From NCBI RefSeq assembly GCF_900105495.1, contig NZ_FNTF01000002.1:3199501-3263500 (forward strand): a stretch of DNA of 64,000 nucleotides, written 5' to 3'. The number at the start of each line of letters is the position of its first letter. The first letter of the stretch is position 1. The stretch is from Pseudomonas frederiksbergensis. Its GTDB lineage: Bacteria; Pseudomonadota; Gammaproteobacteria; Pseudomonadales; Pseudomonadaceae. The notes beneath the pieces were generated by a model. That model saw only the letters and a list, made by a program, of their open reading frames with translations, had not been told where the DNA came from and searched no databases. The position numbers were made by a program, and so were the translations under genes. This document shows, in pieces, positions 16,485-26,036 of the stretch.

Positions 16485-17420
16485 TTACTCCGCGCCCATT
16501 TCCATCCCTGGACTCAACGTCCCCAACCACGCCACCAGCCCCACTATCAGCACCGCCGCTGCCAATTCAACCACCACGCTGCGGCGCAACGCATTCGCTG
16601 CCACCCGATATTGACCGTCACGCAACGACCGCTCCAAAAACGGTCCCAGGTGAAACCGGTTCAACGCGGCGAGCACCAGCATCCCGGCAAACAGCGCGAT
16701 TTTGATCGACAGTAAAATCCCGTAGGTGCTGAGCAATAGATCGTCGAGCGTCGGGCCCACGATGAACAGGTAATTCACGACGCCTGTGACCGTGATAACG
16801 GCCACGATCACCGCGCCCACCCACTCAAATCGGCGGACAGCCCGAGCCAGCAATCTGATGCGTTCCTCGGTTTGCAGCGCGTTGATCTTTGCCATCAAGG
16901 CAAGCGCGACCAGCGCACCGAACCAGGCCCCCGAAGCCAGCAGATGCCAGATGTCAGTGATGAAATGCCAAAAACGAAGGTCACCTTCATCCATCGCCCC
17001 ATGACCGTTCCAGGCCAGGCTGGCGAGGGCGCTAGCGCTGGCAATAGACGCGATCAGCAGGCTGGATCCTGGTGCTCGTCGGTTGAATACGACCGCCAAA
17101 CCGCCGACCACCAGCGCGATGAGGCGCACGACCCAGGCCAATCCCACATCTGTCTCAAGCACCATCATTTCGATATGCGGGCGCAACTCGGCAAAGTCAG
17201 TCTCACCGCTCATGGCGCTCGCCATCATCACCATGCTGGCGATGGAAAACAGCACACCCAGCACCGTCGTGCCCACCAACATCGACCGAAACGGCAACAC
17301 CGCGCCGGAAATCCGTTCCTGTCCTTTAAGGCTATAGAGCCCAAACAGCGCCAGGCCAAACAGCAGCATCAAATCCACATACAACCCAAAGCGCAGTGCA
17401 ATGCTGACCGAGTCGCTCAT
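16485..17420 (-). CDS. copD: Copper resistance inner-membrane protein CopD
   Basis: 311 residues, about eight hydrophobic helices, in the CopD/PcoD family that acts with CopC in copper uptake or transfer across the inner membrane. Conserved His residues lie in WNGHGAMDEGDLRFWHFITDIWHLLASGAWFG-type segments (His in NGHG, FWHF and IWHLL). Start at the ATG at 17420; a TTG directly upstream is less likely. Only 3 bases separate it from the copC stop, so the two are cotranscribed. Confidence 0.92.
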   Translation of the reverse strand: MSDSVSIALRFGLYVDLMLLFGLALFGLYSLKGQERISGAVLPFRSMLVGTTVLGVLFSIASMVMMASAMSGETDFAELRPHIEMMVLETDVGLAWVVRLIALVVGGLAVVFNRRAPGSSLLIASIASASALASLAWNGHGAMDEGDLRFWHFITDIWHLLASGAWFGALVALALMAKINALQTEERIRLLARAVRRFEWVGAVIVAVITVTGVVNYLFIVGPTLDDLLLSTYGILLSIKIALFAGMLVLAALNRFHLGPFLERSLRDGQYRVAANALRRSVVVELAAAVLIVGLVAWLGTLSPGMEMGAE

Positions 17421-17423
17421 CAA

Positions 17424-17795
17424 TCACTTCACTTTGAACGTGACGTTGCCGGTGATCGGGTGGGTGTCCGACGACACCGCGCGCCATTCGACTTTGTAGG
17501 TGCCGGTGGGCAGTGGCGAAAGCGGGGTGATGACCATGGTTTTCGGATCGCTGCCGCCGGAGACTTTGGCTTTCATCGGCATGGGGGAGTGCGCCATGCC
17601 AGGCATTTCGGTCATGACCAGTTTTGCGCCGGAGAACTGGGTCATGAGGTTCTCCGAGAAGTGCAGTTCGATCTTGCTCGGTGCCGCACCGTCCGCGCCT
17701 TCGGCCGGGGTGGAGGACAGCAGTTTCGGGTGCGCTTGAGCGAGCGCGCTCATGAGCAGTCCAATGGCAACGGCGGTAGTTTTAATCATGCGCAT
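17424..17795 (-). CDS. copC: Periplasmic copper-binding protein CopC
   Basis: 123 residues with signal peptide ALAQA-HPKLL. After cleavage the N-terminal residue is His (H22), which with D110 and H112 (SSDTHPITG) forms the Cu(II) 'histidine brace' of CopC. A Met-rich loop MTEMPGMAHSPMPM (61-74) is the Cu(I) site of the two-site CopC class. Beta-sandwich fold. Works with CopD downstream; 55 bases separate it from copB upstream. Confidence 0.93.
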   Translation of the reverse strand: MRMIKTTAVAIGLLMSALAQAHPKLLSSTPAEGADGAAPSKIELHFSENLMTQFSGAKLVMTEMPGMAHSPMPMKAKVSGGSDPKTMVITPLSPLPTGTYKVEWRAVSSDTHPITGNVTFKVK

Positions 17796-17850
17796 GCAAG
17801 GCCTCTTACCGCTTTAAGCGGTTGTTTTTTTGGTTGTTGAGTTAATGCGT

Positions 17851-18753
17851 TTAAAACCACAGGCGAACACCGAGGACCAGGCGTGCTTCGCTGCGGTCCT
17901 CACCTTCATCGTTGGCGTAGTCGGCGGTTTTGCCGTAGGTGCGGTTCCAGGTCACGCCGATATAGGGCGCGATTTCCCGGCGGATTTCATAGCGCAGCCG
18001 CAGGCCGGCTTCGGTGTTGGATAACCCGGAACCGATCCCCCGTTGCGGATCGTTTTTGCCGTAGAAGTTGAGTTCGGCGGTTGGCTGCAGAATCAATCGG
18101 TTGGTCAGCAGGATGTCGTAGTCGCCTTCCAGTCGTGCAGCGGTTTGGCCGCCTTCGCCGATGAAGGCGGTGGCCTCAGTTTCGAAGTTGTACAGCGCCA
18201 TCCCTTGCACGCCGAACGCGGCCCAGGTTTGCGGGTCGCCAGGTTTGAAATCCTGGCGAATGCCGGTCACCACGTCCCACCACGGGGAGATGGCGTGGCC
18301 CCACAGGGCCTGGATTTCGGCGTCTTCGGTTTTGCCGTTGGTGCGTTCGCCTTCGGAGCGCAGCCACAGGCGATCGATGTCGCCGCCGATCCAGCCGGAC
18401 ATGTCCCAGGCCAGGGTGCTGCCGTCGTCAGCGTCCTGCCATTCGAGTTTGTCGGCGAGGAAGTAGTAGTTGAGCGCGGTGTCATGCACCATGTGGCCGG
18501 ACGGACTGGCATACACGGCGGCCCGGTCGGCATCGGTCAGCGCCGGGATCGGCGTGCGGCTTTCGGTCGGTGCGGCGGGCTGCATCTGGCCGTCGTCCAT
18601 GCTTTGCATTTGGCTATGGTCCATGCCCGGCATCTGGCTGTGATCCATGTTCTGCATGTCGTCGGTGGCGGCCATCGCCGAAGAGAGTGTCAGGCTCGCG
18701 GTCACGAGTGCCAAAGAGAGGGAAGTGAGTCTGGTCATCGATAGGCGCCTCAT
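17851..18753 (-). CDS. copB: Outer-membrane copper resistance protein CopB
   Basis: 300 residues: signal peptide, a Met/His-rich N-terminal segment with [19 protein letters not shown] repeats, then a beta-barrel-type domain ([30 protein letters not shown]) with an aromatic C-terminal residue (VRLWF) as expected for Bam-dependent barrels. Its ATG overlaps the copA TGA by 4 bases (18750-18753). CopB partners CopA in periplasm/outer-membrane copper sequestration. Confidence 0.93.
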   Translation of the reverse strand: MRRLSMTRLTSLSLALVTASLTLSSAMAATDDMQNMDHSQMPGMDHSQMQSMDDGQMQPAAPTESRTPIPALTDADRAAVYASPSGHMVHDTALNYYFLADKLEWQDADDGSTLAWDMSGWIGGDIDRLWLRSEGERTNGKTEDAEIQALWGHAISPWWDVVTGIRQDFKPGDPQTWAAFGVQGMALYNFETEATAFIGEGGQTAARLEGDYDILLTNRLILQPTAELNFYGKNDPQRGIGSGLSNTEAGLRLRYEIRREIAPYIGVTWNRTYGKTADYANDEGEDRSEARLVLGVRLWF

Positions 18754-20447
18754 TCTTCCACCCGAACTTCACGGAACATGCCCATTTCCATGTGGTACAG
18801 AAGATGGCAGTGATAGGCCCAGCGGCCGAGCGCATCGGCGGTGACACGATAGCTGCGTCGGGAACCGGGTGGCATGTCGATGGTGTGTTTGCGCACCATG
18901 AATTCGCCGTTCTCGTCTTCGAGGTCGCTCCACATGCCATGCAGATGGATCGGGTGGGTCATCATCGTGTCGTTGACCAGCACCACCCGAACCCGCTCGC
19001 CGTATTTGAGGCGCACAGGTTCGGCGTCGGAGAACTTCACGCCGTTGAACGACCAGGCGAATTTTTCCATGTGGCCGGTGAGGTGCAGCTCGATGGTACG
19101 GCTCGGGTCGCGACCGTCCGGGTCTTCGAAGGTGCTGCGCAGGTCGGAATAGGTCAGGACACGCCGCCCGTTGTTGCGCAGGCCAAGGCCGGGGTCGTCG
19201 AGTTTGGGGGCGGTAGTCATGGCTTGCATGTCCACCAGCGGGTTGTCTTTTTCCGTCTCGGGATGGGACTGCATGCCGGGCATGGCCATGGCGCTGTGAT
19301 CCATGCCCGCCATGCTGCCGTGATCCATGCCGCCCATGCCCATGTCATCCATGGTCACCAGCGGCCGAGGGTCCAGCGGCGGTACCGGCGCGGATAACCC
19401 CGCCTTCGCTGCGAGCGTGCCGCGTGCAAAGCCAGTCCGATCCATCGACTGGGCGAACAAGGTGTAAGCCGCTTCGGTGGGCTCGACAATCACATCGAAG
19501 GTCTCTGCCACCGCAATGCGAAACTCATCGACACTCACCGGTTTGACGTGCAGGCCATCCGCAGCGACCACCGTCATTTTCAGCCCGGGAATGCGCACGT
19601 CGAAATACGTCATGGCGGAGCCATTGATGAAGCGCAGGCGCAGCTTTTCGCCCGGCCGGAACACACCCGTCCAGTTCGAGTTCGGCGCCTGGCCGTTCAT
19701 CAAGTAGGTGTAAGTTGCGCCGCTGACGTCGGCCAGGTCGGTGGGGTTCATCTTCATTTCGGCCCACATTTTTCGATCGGCGACCGTGGAACCCCAACCT
19801 TTCTCACTGACGTCGTGGATGAAATCACCCACGGTGGGCTTGTTGTGGTTGTAGTAATCGGATTGCTTTTTCAGCGTCTTCATCAGGCCGACCGGATCTT
19901 CATCGGTCCAGTCGGTCAGCATCACCACGTAATCGCGGTCGTACTGGAAAGGCTCCGGCTCCTTTGCATCGATCACCAGTGGCCCGTAAACGCCGGACTG
20001 TTCCTGAAAACCGGAATGGCTGTGGTACCAGTAAGTGCCATTCTGCCGGACCTTGAACTGGTAGACGTACGTGCCATTCGGCTCGATGCCGTGAAAGCTC
20101 AGCCCCGGCACGCCGTCCATGTTGGCTGGCAGCAAGATGCCGTGCCAGTGAATGGAGGTGTTGGCGTTGAGTTTGTTCTTTACCCGCAGCGTCACCGTGT
20201 CGCCTTCGCGCCAGCGCAGCAGGGGGCCGGGAATACCGCCGTTGATGGTCATCGCGGTGCGCGGATTACCGGTGATGTTGACCGGGGTTTCGCCGATGAA
20301 CAGGTCGAAATCGGTGCCTGCCAGCACCTGAGGCTCGCCGGGACTGGTGACCGCCCAGACAGGTGTGCGCCATAACCCGAGGCCGCCAAGGAGCCCGCCT
20401 GCGGCCAGGCCCTTCACGAAGGTGCGTCTTGTTGTGTTGGAATGCAT
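18750..20447 (-). CDS. copA: Periplasmic multicopper oxidase CopA
   Basis: 565 residues with a Tat signal (TRRTFVKG then a Gly/Leu-rich segment, cleavage near VWA-VT). Four multicopper-oxidase motifs are visible: [22 protein letters not shown] and the type 1 site [13 protein letters not shown] Met-rich insert ([20 protein letters not shown]) lies at about 366-385. Oxidises Cu(I) to Cu(II) in the periplasm; this is the resistance-type CopA, not the P-type ATPase of the same name. First gene of copABCD, with a CopR-like box 82-96 bases upstream of the ATG. Confidence 0.95.
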   Translation of the reverse strand: MHSNTTRRTFVKGLAAGGLLGGLGLWRTPVWAVTSPGEPQVLAGTDFDLFIGETPVNITGNPRTAMTINGGIPGPLLRWREGDTVTLRVKNKLNANTSIHWHGILLPANMDGVPGLSFHGIEPNGTYVYQFKVRQNGTYWYHSHSGFQEQSGVYGPLVIDAKEPEPFQYDRDYVVMLTDWTDEDPVGLMKTLKKQSDYYNHNKPTVGDFIHDVSEKGWGSTVADRKMWAEMKMNPTDLADVSGATYTYLMNGQAPNSNWTGVFRPGEKLRLRFINGSAMTYFDVRIPGLKMTVVAADGLHVKPVSVDEFRIAVAETFDVIVEPTEAAYTLFAQSMDRTGFARGTLAAKAGLSAPVPPLDPRPLVTMDDMGMGGMDHGSMAGMDHSAMAMPGMQSHPETEKDNPLVDMQAMTTAPKLDDPGLGLRNNGRRVLTYSDLRSTFEDPDGRDPSRTIELHLTGHMEKFAWSFNGVKFSDAEPVRLKYGERVRVVLVNDTMMTHPIHLHGMWSDLEDENGEFMVRKHTIDMPPGSRRSYRVTADALGRWAYHCHLLYHMEMGMFREVRVEE

Positions 20448-20528
20448 GCCGTTTTCCTGGTCCGTCAGCGTGGAGAGTGCTTGGTGACAAGGCTAATGGG
20501 CGGCGCCTTTCAGCAGGCTGAGGCGCAG

Positions 20529-20543
20529 ATTACATTTTTGACA
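20529..20543 (-). promoter_or_regulatory. CopR-like box upstream of copA
   Basis: On the minus strand the 15-mer TGTCAAAAATGTAAT matches the box at 5436-5450 at 12 of 15 positions, keeping CAAA and TGTAAT. It lies 82 bases upstream of the copA ATG and only 14 bases beyond the stop of the neighbouring L,D-transpeptidase gene. Control by CopSR at 3343-5372 is inferred; copABCD has no regulator genes of its own here. Confidence 0.7.
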
Positions 20544-20557
20544 GTTTCATGCCGTAT

Positions 20558-21262
20558 TTATTGGCGTGTACCGGGCGTTGATGTTGTGGCCACGGTGCCG
20601 CCCCCGCAATTGATATACGAAGACGACTTCAACCAGCGCTGATCCGGATAGTAAGAAAACAACAACTGCCCATCTTTCATTGAATCAATCAACTTATGCG
20701 CAATTGCTGGCCGCACCGCCGGACACCCCAGGCTTCTACCAATCCGGCCATTGGTTCGGGCAAGAACCGGACTGACATAAGGCGCCCCGTGAATAACGAT
20801 CGCTCGCTCGAACGCTTTGTCATTGAACCCCGGCTCCAGGCCTTCCATGCGCAAGGAATACCCGTTCTGGCCGACGTAGCTCGATTGGGTCCGATACAAA
20901 CCCAGGCTGGTGGCAAAGCTTTCATTCTGGTTGGAGAACTTGACCGCCATGTTCTCGCCGCTGTTGCGACCGTGGGCGACCAGTTCGTGGAACAGTAATT
21001 TACGTTTCTTCAGATCGAACACCCACAACCGTTGTTCGGTCGAAGGCAGTGAGTAGTCGATGACAGCAAGTCTTTGGACAGGCGCTTTACCTTGGGCCAA
21101 GCTGCATTGAGTCGCGCGTACGGCCAGCCCGATGACTTTGGCGTTGGCGCCAGGTGCTGCTTTGAGCAGCGCGGCTTCAAGCGAATCGGCGTAGGCTGCC
21201 GGTACTGAAACTGACGTCAGCAGCAGGGCCGAGAACAGGAAACAAAAGCGGTCTAGCGCCAT
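20558..21262 (-). CDS. Murein L,D-transpeptidase (YkuD_2-type)
   Basis: 234 residues with signal peptide (VPAAYA-DS). The catalytic motif is H158 in VIHGAPYVSP and C180 in GRSLGCPAV, which is the YkuD_2/'murein L,D-transpeptidase catalytic domain' variant rather than classic YkuD. Predicted periplasmic enzyme acting on peptidoglycan stem peptides (3-3 cross-links, lipoprotein attachment or turnover). Upstream of copABCD in the same direction, divergent from a second L,D-transpeptidase gene. Confidence 0.82.
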   Translation of the reverse strand: MALDRFCFLFSALLLTSVSVPAAYADSLEAALLKAAPGANAKVIGLAVRATQCSLAQGKAPVQRLAVIDYSLPSTEQRLWVFDLKKRKLLFHELVAHGRNSGENMAVKFSNQNESFATSLGLYRTQSSYVGQNGYSLRMEGLEPGFNDKAFERAIVIHGAPYVSPVLARTNGRIGRSLGCPAVRPAIAHKLIDSMKDGQLLFSYYPDQRWLKSSSYINCGGGTVATTSTPGTRQ

Positions 21263-21343
21263 ATGTAAATCTCACATTAATGTTTCGAGTCTAGCAGTGT
21301 GCAGGATGCTAGCCGTTGAATACGGGGCGATTAAGGATTATCC

Positions 21344-23092
21344 ATGGGGCAGTTAACAAGGTTATTCGTCATAAGCCGCATGTTTTTTATGGGCTTTCTG
21401 ATCAGCGGCGCAGCGATTGCAGAAACCTCGCCGATTGAGGGGGTATCTGCTGCTATCCGCAGAAATGGCGCAGCACCTGACGATTACGTCGCTCAAACGA
21501 TTCAGGCGGCACTTGAGCCCTTGAGCTCATCGTTTCCTCCCTTGCTCACTTCCCGTGGCCATCAACGGATGGACCCGAGTCGTGTGGTCATGGATTTTTA
21601 CATGCATCGGGGTTACCGCTCGGCCTGGGCCAACGACCGCGATGTCATCCAGTTATTGAAAAGCCTGAGCGAGACCCAGGCCGATGGGTTGGACCCTGCC
21701 GACTTTCATATCGAGGAATTGGCGAATGCCCGGGCGTCGATGCAGGCAGCAGCGCCAACAGTGGCGCAACGGGCGGCGTTCGATATCGCAGCCACCCGTA
21801 CCTTTGTCACGGCGTTGCTGCAATTGCGGCGCGGCAAGGTTGACCCTTCGCGTCTGGACATTCATTGGAATTTCGACCCTGTGGGTGCCGATCCCCGTGG
21901 AGACATGCATAAATTGTTCGCCGCGCTCGATGCGCATGACGTGGCGCGCGCTTTCGCCGAAGCACCGCCACAAGAGGCGGTTTACCGCAGCCTGCGCGTC
22001 GGACTGGCGCAACTGCGCAAGGTTCGGGACGCGGGTGGCTGGCCGAAGATTGCCGAAGGCCAATCGCTCAAGCCAGGCATGGATGACGTCGCTGTCGCGC
22101 AGTTGCGCGCACGCTTGGTGGCGGGTGGTTATCTGGCCCCATCGAAGAGCCCACGCACTGACTACGACGACAGCGTCATCGCAGCAGTGAAAAAGTATCA
22201 GGCCGAGCAATACCTGGGGGCGGACGGCGTGGCGGGCGCCGCGACACTGGCGGCGTTGAATGTGCCCGTAGAAGCACGGATAGACCAGGTCCGGGTGAAC
22301 ATGGAGCGCGCGCGCTGGTTGCTGTACAAACTTCAGGGCACTTTTGTCATCGTTGATATTGCGGGTTACAAGGTGGCGCTTTATCGCGACGGGAAGGCGA
22401 TATGGCGTTCCCGGGTTCAGGTCGGTAAGCCGTTTCGCAGTACGCCGGTGTTTCAATCCGAGATCACTTACGTAACGTTCAACCCCACCTGGACCGTACC
22501 ACCGACCATCCTCGTCAAAGACATGCTGCCGAAGATACGAAGAGATCCCGGCTACCTGGCCGCCAACCGAATAAGAGCCCTTGATCGAGAGGGGAATGTG
22601 CTCGATCCGTCGACCGTCGACTGGGATAACGCACGCGGTATCACGCTGCGACAGGATGCGGGGCCGGATAACTCACTGGGGCAAGTGGTCATTCGGTTTC
22701 CCAATGAATATTCGATTTATCTCCACGACACGCCGCATCGTGAGCTGTTTGCGCAATCGCGCCGTGCCACCAGTTCAGGCTGCATACGAGTGGAGAATCC
22801 ACTGCAGTTGGTAGAGCTACTGTTCAATGACCCGGTTCGTTGGAACAGCGCCGCAATACGGGCCCAGCTGGCTAACGGCAAGACCGAAAACATCAGGCTT
22901 CCTGTCAAAGTGCCGGTGCTGTTGGCTTACTGGACGGTGGATCTGAGTAGTGATGGTCGAGTGATGTTTAAACCTGATGTATACGGCTATGACTCCGCGG
23001 TACTGCGGGGGCTCAATCAGCCTTCGGAACTGCCCGTCCTGGATGTGCGACGAGCAGGAACTTCCGCGGTCGCGACGGGGCAAAACCGGTAA
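21344..23092 (+). CDS. LdtD/YcbB-like L,D-transpeptidase
   Basis: 582 residues: signal peptide (MGFLISGAAIA-ET), an N-terminal scaffold domain (about 70-230), a peptidoglycan-binding segment (about 243-305, GMDDVAVAQLRARL and VKKYQAEQYLGADGVAG), and a YkuD catalytic domain with H461/H465 and C480 in HDTPHRELF...RRATSSGCIRVENP. This is the architecture of E. coli LdtD (YcbB), which makes 3-3 cross-links and gives beta-lactam bypass. A short AGGA lies before the ATG. 81 bases separate it from the divergent L,D-transpeptidase gene. Confidence 0.88.
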   Translation: MGQLTRLFVISRMFFMGFLISGAAIAETSPIEGVSAAIRRNGAAPDDYVAQTIQAALEPLSSSFPPLLTSRGHQRMDPSRVVMDFYMHRGYRSAWANDRDVIQLLKSLSETQADGLDPADFHIEELANARASMQAAAPTVAQRAAFDIAATRTFVTALLQLRRGKVDPSRLDIHWNFDPVGADPRGDMHKLFAALDAHDVARAFAEAPPQEAVYRSLRVGLAQLRKVRDAGGWPKIAEGQSLKPGMDDVAVAQLRARLVAGGYLAPSKSPRTDYDDSVIAAVKKYQAEQYLGADGVAGAATLAALNVPVEARIDQVRVNMERARWLLYKLQGTFVIVDIAGYKVALYRDGKAIWRSRVQVGKPFRSTPVFQSEITYVTFNPTWTVPPTILVKDMLPKIRRDPGYLAANRIRALDREGNVLDPSTVDWDNARGITLRQDAGPDNSLGQVVIRFPNEYSIYLHDTPHRELFAQSRRATSSGCIRVENPLQLVELLFNDPVRWNSAAIRAQLANGKTENIRLPVKVPVLLAYWTVDLSSDGRVMFKPDVYGYDSAVLRGLNQPSELPVLDVRRAGTSAVATGQNR

Positions 23093-23297
23093 TGATCCTG
23101 AAACAGGCGAGGTGTGCTATCCGTAGGTAACCGGCAGGTCATCGATGCACTGACGTTGCAAGCGCTCTGCATCAACCTTTGCGCTCCGTCGCAGATTCAG
23201 GGAATGGGGAAGCCAAAAGGTTGGCTCGCCTGTTGAAAACTATCACAATGCAAAAAAAGTCCGCCGATCATTGATGTGAAGGGATAGGGAATTGAAG

Positions 23298-24089
23298 ATG
23301 GATGTTGCGCAAAAAAAACCGTCACTCAATACAGGCATGCTTAATGGGCATGACCTCGATGAGTGCCGCAACATCCAGAAAGGTGCCGTGTTTATCATTG
23401 CTTCGGGGGCGTCCGCCAAGGATTTTCCGCTGGAAAAGTTTGCGAACGTTCCGATGATCACAATGAACGGCGCCATTTCCATGTTCTCCGGGACAGGTAT
23501 CAAGCCTTTCTTTTATGCCTGTACGGATCAAGGCTTTTCCAGGCAACAACCCGAACTGTTTTCAGAGGCCATGCGCATCAGCCAGCGGGTGGCGCTGTGG
23601 CAAGAGCACATCTGGCATACGACGGTCCCGCCTGAAGGCGAACTGTATTTACTCGGCCGAGCCCCCAAGCTCTCCTGGACGGACCTGGTTTTCAGGGCCG
23701 ATAAAGAACTCGTCAGAAGTCGCAAACTTGGAAATGGCCGTAACAGAACCCTTGGTTTCAGCAAGAACCTTAAACGCGGTTTTTTTGATGCTCGTACGGT
23801 GGCTTATCTGGCGTTACAGATTGCCTATCACGTGGGGTTTACCAAGGTGTTTCTGGTAGGCGTCGATTTGAATCAGTCTGTAAGCCGGTTTTATGAAGGG
23901 GCCGACACGGTCGCCTCGCCATGCCTGCTCGATCAGCATTTTTATACGCGAATCCTGCCGTCGTTCGAGATCTTGTCGAAGTACGTCGTGAGTGAAGATT
24001 TTCGGGTCTACAACCTGTCCAGTTCCTCACGGATTCCCGGCGAACTCATTCCCCGAGTGACGCTGGATGAGATCGACAAGTTGATCTGA
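23298..24089 (+). CDS. DUF115/LPS-core-type Rossmann protein, function unknown
   Basis: 263 residues, no signal peptide. An N-terminal glycine-containing nucleotide-binding-like stretch GAVFIIASGASAKDFPLEKF is followed by MITMNGAISMF and FYACTDQGF, a pattern seen in proteins annotated as LPS core biosynthesis or MAF/DUF115-like sugar transferases. A later YHVGFTKVFLVGVDLN resembles the C-terminal part of sialyltransferase-like families. ATG at 23298 has AGGGA 7 bases upstream; an upstream in-frame TTG (23292) is less likely. It stands alone between an L,D-transpeptidase and a diguanylate cyclase and ends in a terminator. Surface glycan modification is a guess. Confidence 0.55.
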   Translation: MDVAQKKPSLNTGMLNGHDLDECRNIQKGAVFIIASGASAKDFPLEKFANVPMITMNGAISMFSGTGIKPFFYACTDQGFSRQQPELFSEAMRISQRVALWQEHIWHTTVPPEGELYLLGRAPKLSWTDLVFRADKELVRSRKLGNGRNRTLGFSKNLKRGFFDARTVAYLALQIAYHVGFTKVFLVGVDLNQSVSRFYEGADTVASPCLLDQHFYTRILPSFEILSKYVVSEDFRVYNLSSSSRIPGELIPRVTLDEIDKLI

Positions 24090-24108
24090 AGGTAATTCGT
24101 ACTTAATG

Positions 24109-24134
24109 GGCGCCCGCGAGGCGCCTGTTTTTTT
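24109..24134 (+). terminator. Terminator after the DUF115-like gene
   Basis: GGCGCC (24109-24114) pairs with GGCGCC (24120-24125) around a CGCGA loop, followed by TGTTTTTTTG. A second hairpin AAATGCGCC/GGCGCATTT lies at 24179-24202. Confidence 0.8.
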
Positions 24135-24322
24135 GTTGGGTGATTATGTCTGGGAGGTTGCCCCGCGGGCATACCAGAAAATGCGCCAGCTCGGGCGCAT
24201 TTGCACAGTGCGATGCGACGGCTAGCCAAACGGCATTTGCCCGCCACCCCCTCGTAGACTAAGCTCACAAAAAATAAGGGTTTTGGGGTGATACCCATGC
24301 CTTACCCTTACAGGACGAGCTT

Positions 24323-25894
24323 TTGTCTATCCCTCTTCACGATCCGCACAACGCCACTGGCGTCACGTTGAAGCGGTTACCTTTGCGCAAAGCAGCGGTA
24401 CTGTTTATCGCAGTCGTGTGCCTGAGCCTGTGCGGTTTGCTGTACCTGCAACTGGAGCAGTCGCGCCGGCATGACCTGGCCTTGGCGCAAGTGGCGTCTA
24501 CAAACCTGACACGGGCCATGGCGCAACAAGCTGAAGACACCTTCATGCAAGCCGAACTGGTGCTGACCAGTCTGGCCGACTGGATTCAGGTTGACGGTTT
24601 CGGTGCGCCGCAAAAGGCACGCTTGCAGAAAACATTCGCCCGGCGGGTGCAGGCACTGCATCAATTGCACGGGATATTTCTGTTCGACCAAAAGGGACAG
24701 TGGATCGTTACCTCTTTCGACGAGCTGCCACGCGGAGCCGGTGTGGGGGATCGCGATTATTTCAAGTTCCACCAGCAGAACGTCTCCTCCCTGGCGCACA
24801 TCGGGCCGGCGATTCGCAGTCGAGGAAACGGCGAATGGATCATTCCGGTATCAAAACGGGTGAACGACAGGAATGGCAATTTCCAGGGCGTCTTGTTGGC
24901 CGGCATCAAGATGGCGTACTTCGATCAGTTCTTCAAAAGCTTCAGCATTGATGGCAACGGTTCGATGTTTTTGGCATTGACCGACGGAACGCTGCTGGCG
25001 CGCCGCCCGTTTGTGGAGTCGCTGATTGGCACATCACTGGCCAAGGGCGAGATCTTCGAGAAATTGCTGCCCAACGCGCCTGCCGGGAACGCGATGTTCA
25101 GCTCGCTGCTCGATGGTGTTGTGCGGTTGCATGGCTACCGTGAGCTCGACGCTTATCCGTTGGTCGTGTCTGCCGCCTCGTCCAGGGAGGCGATTCTCAA
25201 GGATTGGTACGACACGGCATTTCGCTCCACAGTCATCGTTGCCCTGGTGGTGGTGGGCGTAGGGCTGTTCGGTTGGATGTTCCTTTATCAGGTGCGTGTC
25301 GGCGAACAGGTCGAGGCGGATTTGCGCAAGGCAAAGGAAGCCCTGAAGCTGATCGCGACCCACGACAGCCTGACCGGCCTGGGCAATCGCCGGCTGTTCG
25401 AGGGCGCGCTGGACATCGAATTCAGCCGAGGCGCCCGGCAGTCGAGTTCGCTAAGCCTGATCATGCTCGATATCGATTACTTCAAGCGCTACAACGACAC
25501 TTATGGCCACGTGGCGGGGGACCATTGCCTGGCTGAAGTGGCGCGGGCGGTGAAAAGCTGCTGCCATCGAAAGGCCGATTTGGCCGTGCGCTATGGCGGT
25601 GAAGAGTTTGCGGTATTGCTGCCCGACACCGACATTCACGGCGCGATGGTGATTGCCGAGCAGATCCGCCGCAGCGTCATGGACAAGAACATCCTCCACA
25701 GCGGTTCGCCCTCGGGCTTCGTGACGGTCAGCCTGGGTTGTTACTCGTTTGTGCCGACGGGGCGGGACAGCATGGAAGTGTTTATCGAACGCGCGGACGC
25801 AGCGCTGTATCAAGCCAAGCATTCGGGGCGAAACCGCTCGGCGGTGCTGTCGATGGAGGGTGGTGTCGAGGCACTGCTGCGTTCGGATCGTTGA
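24323..25894 (+). CDS. Membrane diguanylate cyclase with dCache-type sensor
   Basis: 523 residues: TM1 (about 24-42), a periplasmic domain of about 260 residues with a Cache-like motif (RDYFKFHQQ, WIIPVSKRVND), TM2 (about 306-328), then a GGDEF domain. The active site is GGEEF (425-429) and the inhibitory I-site RxxD (R416-D419, RKAD) lies five residues before it, so product inhibition is expected. Synthesises c-di-GMP. The start is a TTG with AGGA 7 bases upstream; no ATG is available near the N terminus without deleting TM1. Confidence 0.88.
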   Translation: MSIPLHDPHNATGVTLKRLPLRKAAVLFIAVVCLSLCGLLYLQLEQSRRHDLALAQVASTNLTRAMAQQAEDTFMQAELVLTSLADWIQVDGFGAPQKARLQKTFARRVQALHQLHGIFLFDQKGQWIVTSFDELPRGAGVGDRDYFKFHQQNVSSLAHIGPAIRSRGNGEWIIPVSKRVNDRNGNFQGVLLAGIKMAYFDQFFKSFSIDGNGSMFLALTDGTLLARRPFVESLIGTSLAKGEIFEKLLPNAPAGNAMFSSLLDGVVRLHGYRELDAYPLVVSAASSREAILKDWYDTAFRSTVIVALVVVGVGLFGWMFLYQVRVGEQVEADLRKAKEALKLIATHDSLTGLGNRRLFEGALDIEFSRGARQSSSLSLIMLDIDYFKRYNDTYGHVAGDHCLAEVARAVKSCCHRKADLAVRYGGEEFAVLLPDTDIHGAMVIAEQIRRSVMDKNILHSGSPSGFVTVSLGCYSFVPTGRDSMEVFIERADAALYQAKHSGRNRSAVLSMEGGVEALLRSDR

Positions 25895-26036
25895 GCTGTC
25901 TATCGAGGGTGTTTCACCCGCGCAACACCGCGGCCAGCCGGCTGTCTGCCTGTCAGATCCCCTTCGATTGATCGTCTAGAGTTGCGGTAACCCTGTCGAT
26001 CCCGGCAGGTCTTCCCACCGCACGGATGATCTTAGA

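Noticed and set aside
21291..21312. CTAGCA/TGCTAG dyad between the two L,D-transpeptidase genes as an operator
   Set aside because: Only 6-bp arms in an AT-rich promoter; not distinguishable from chance.
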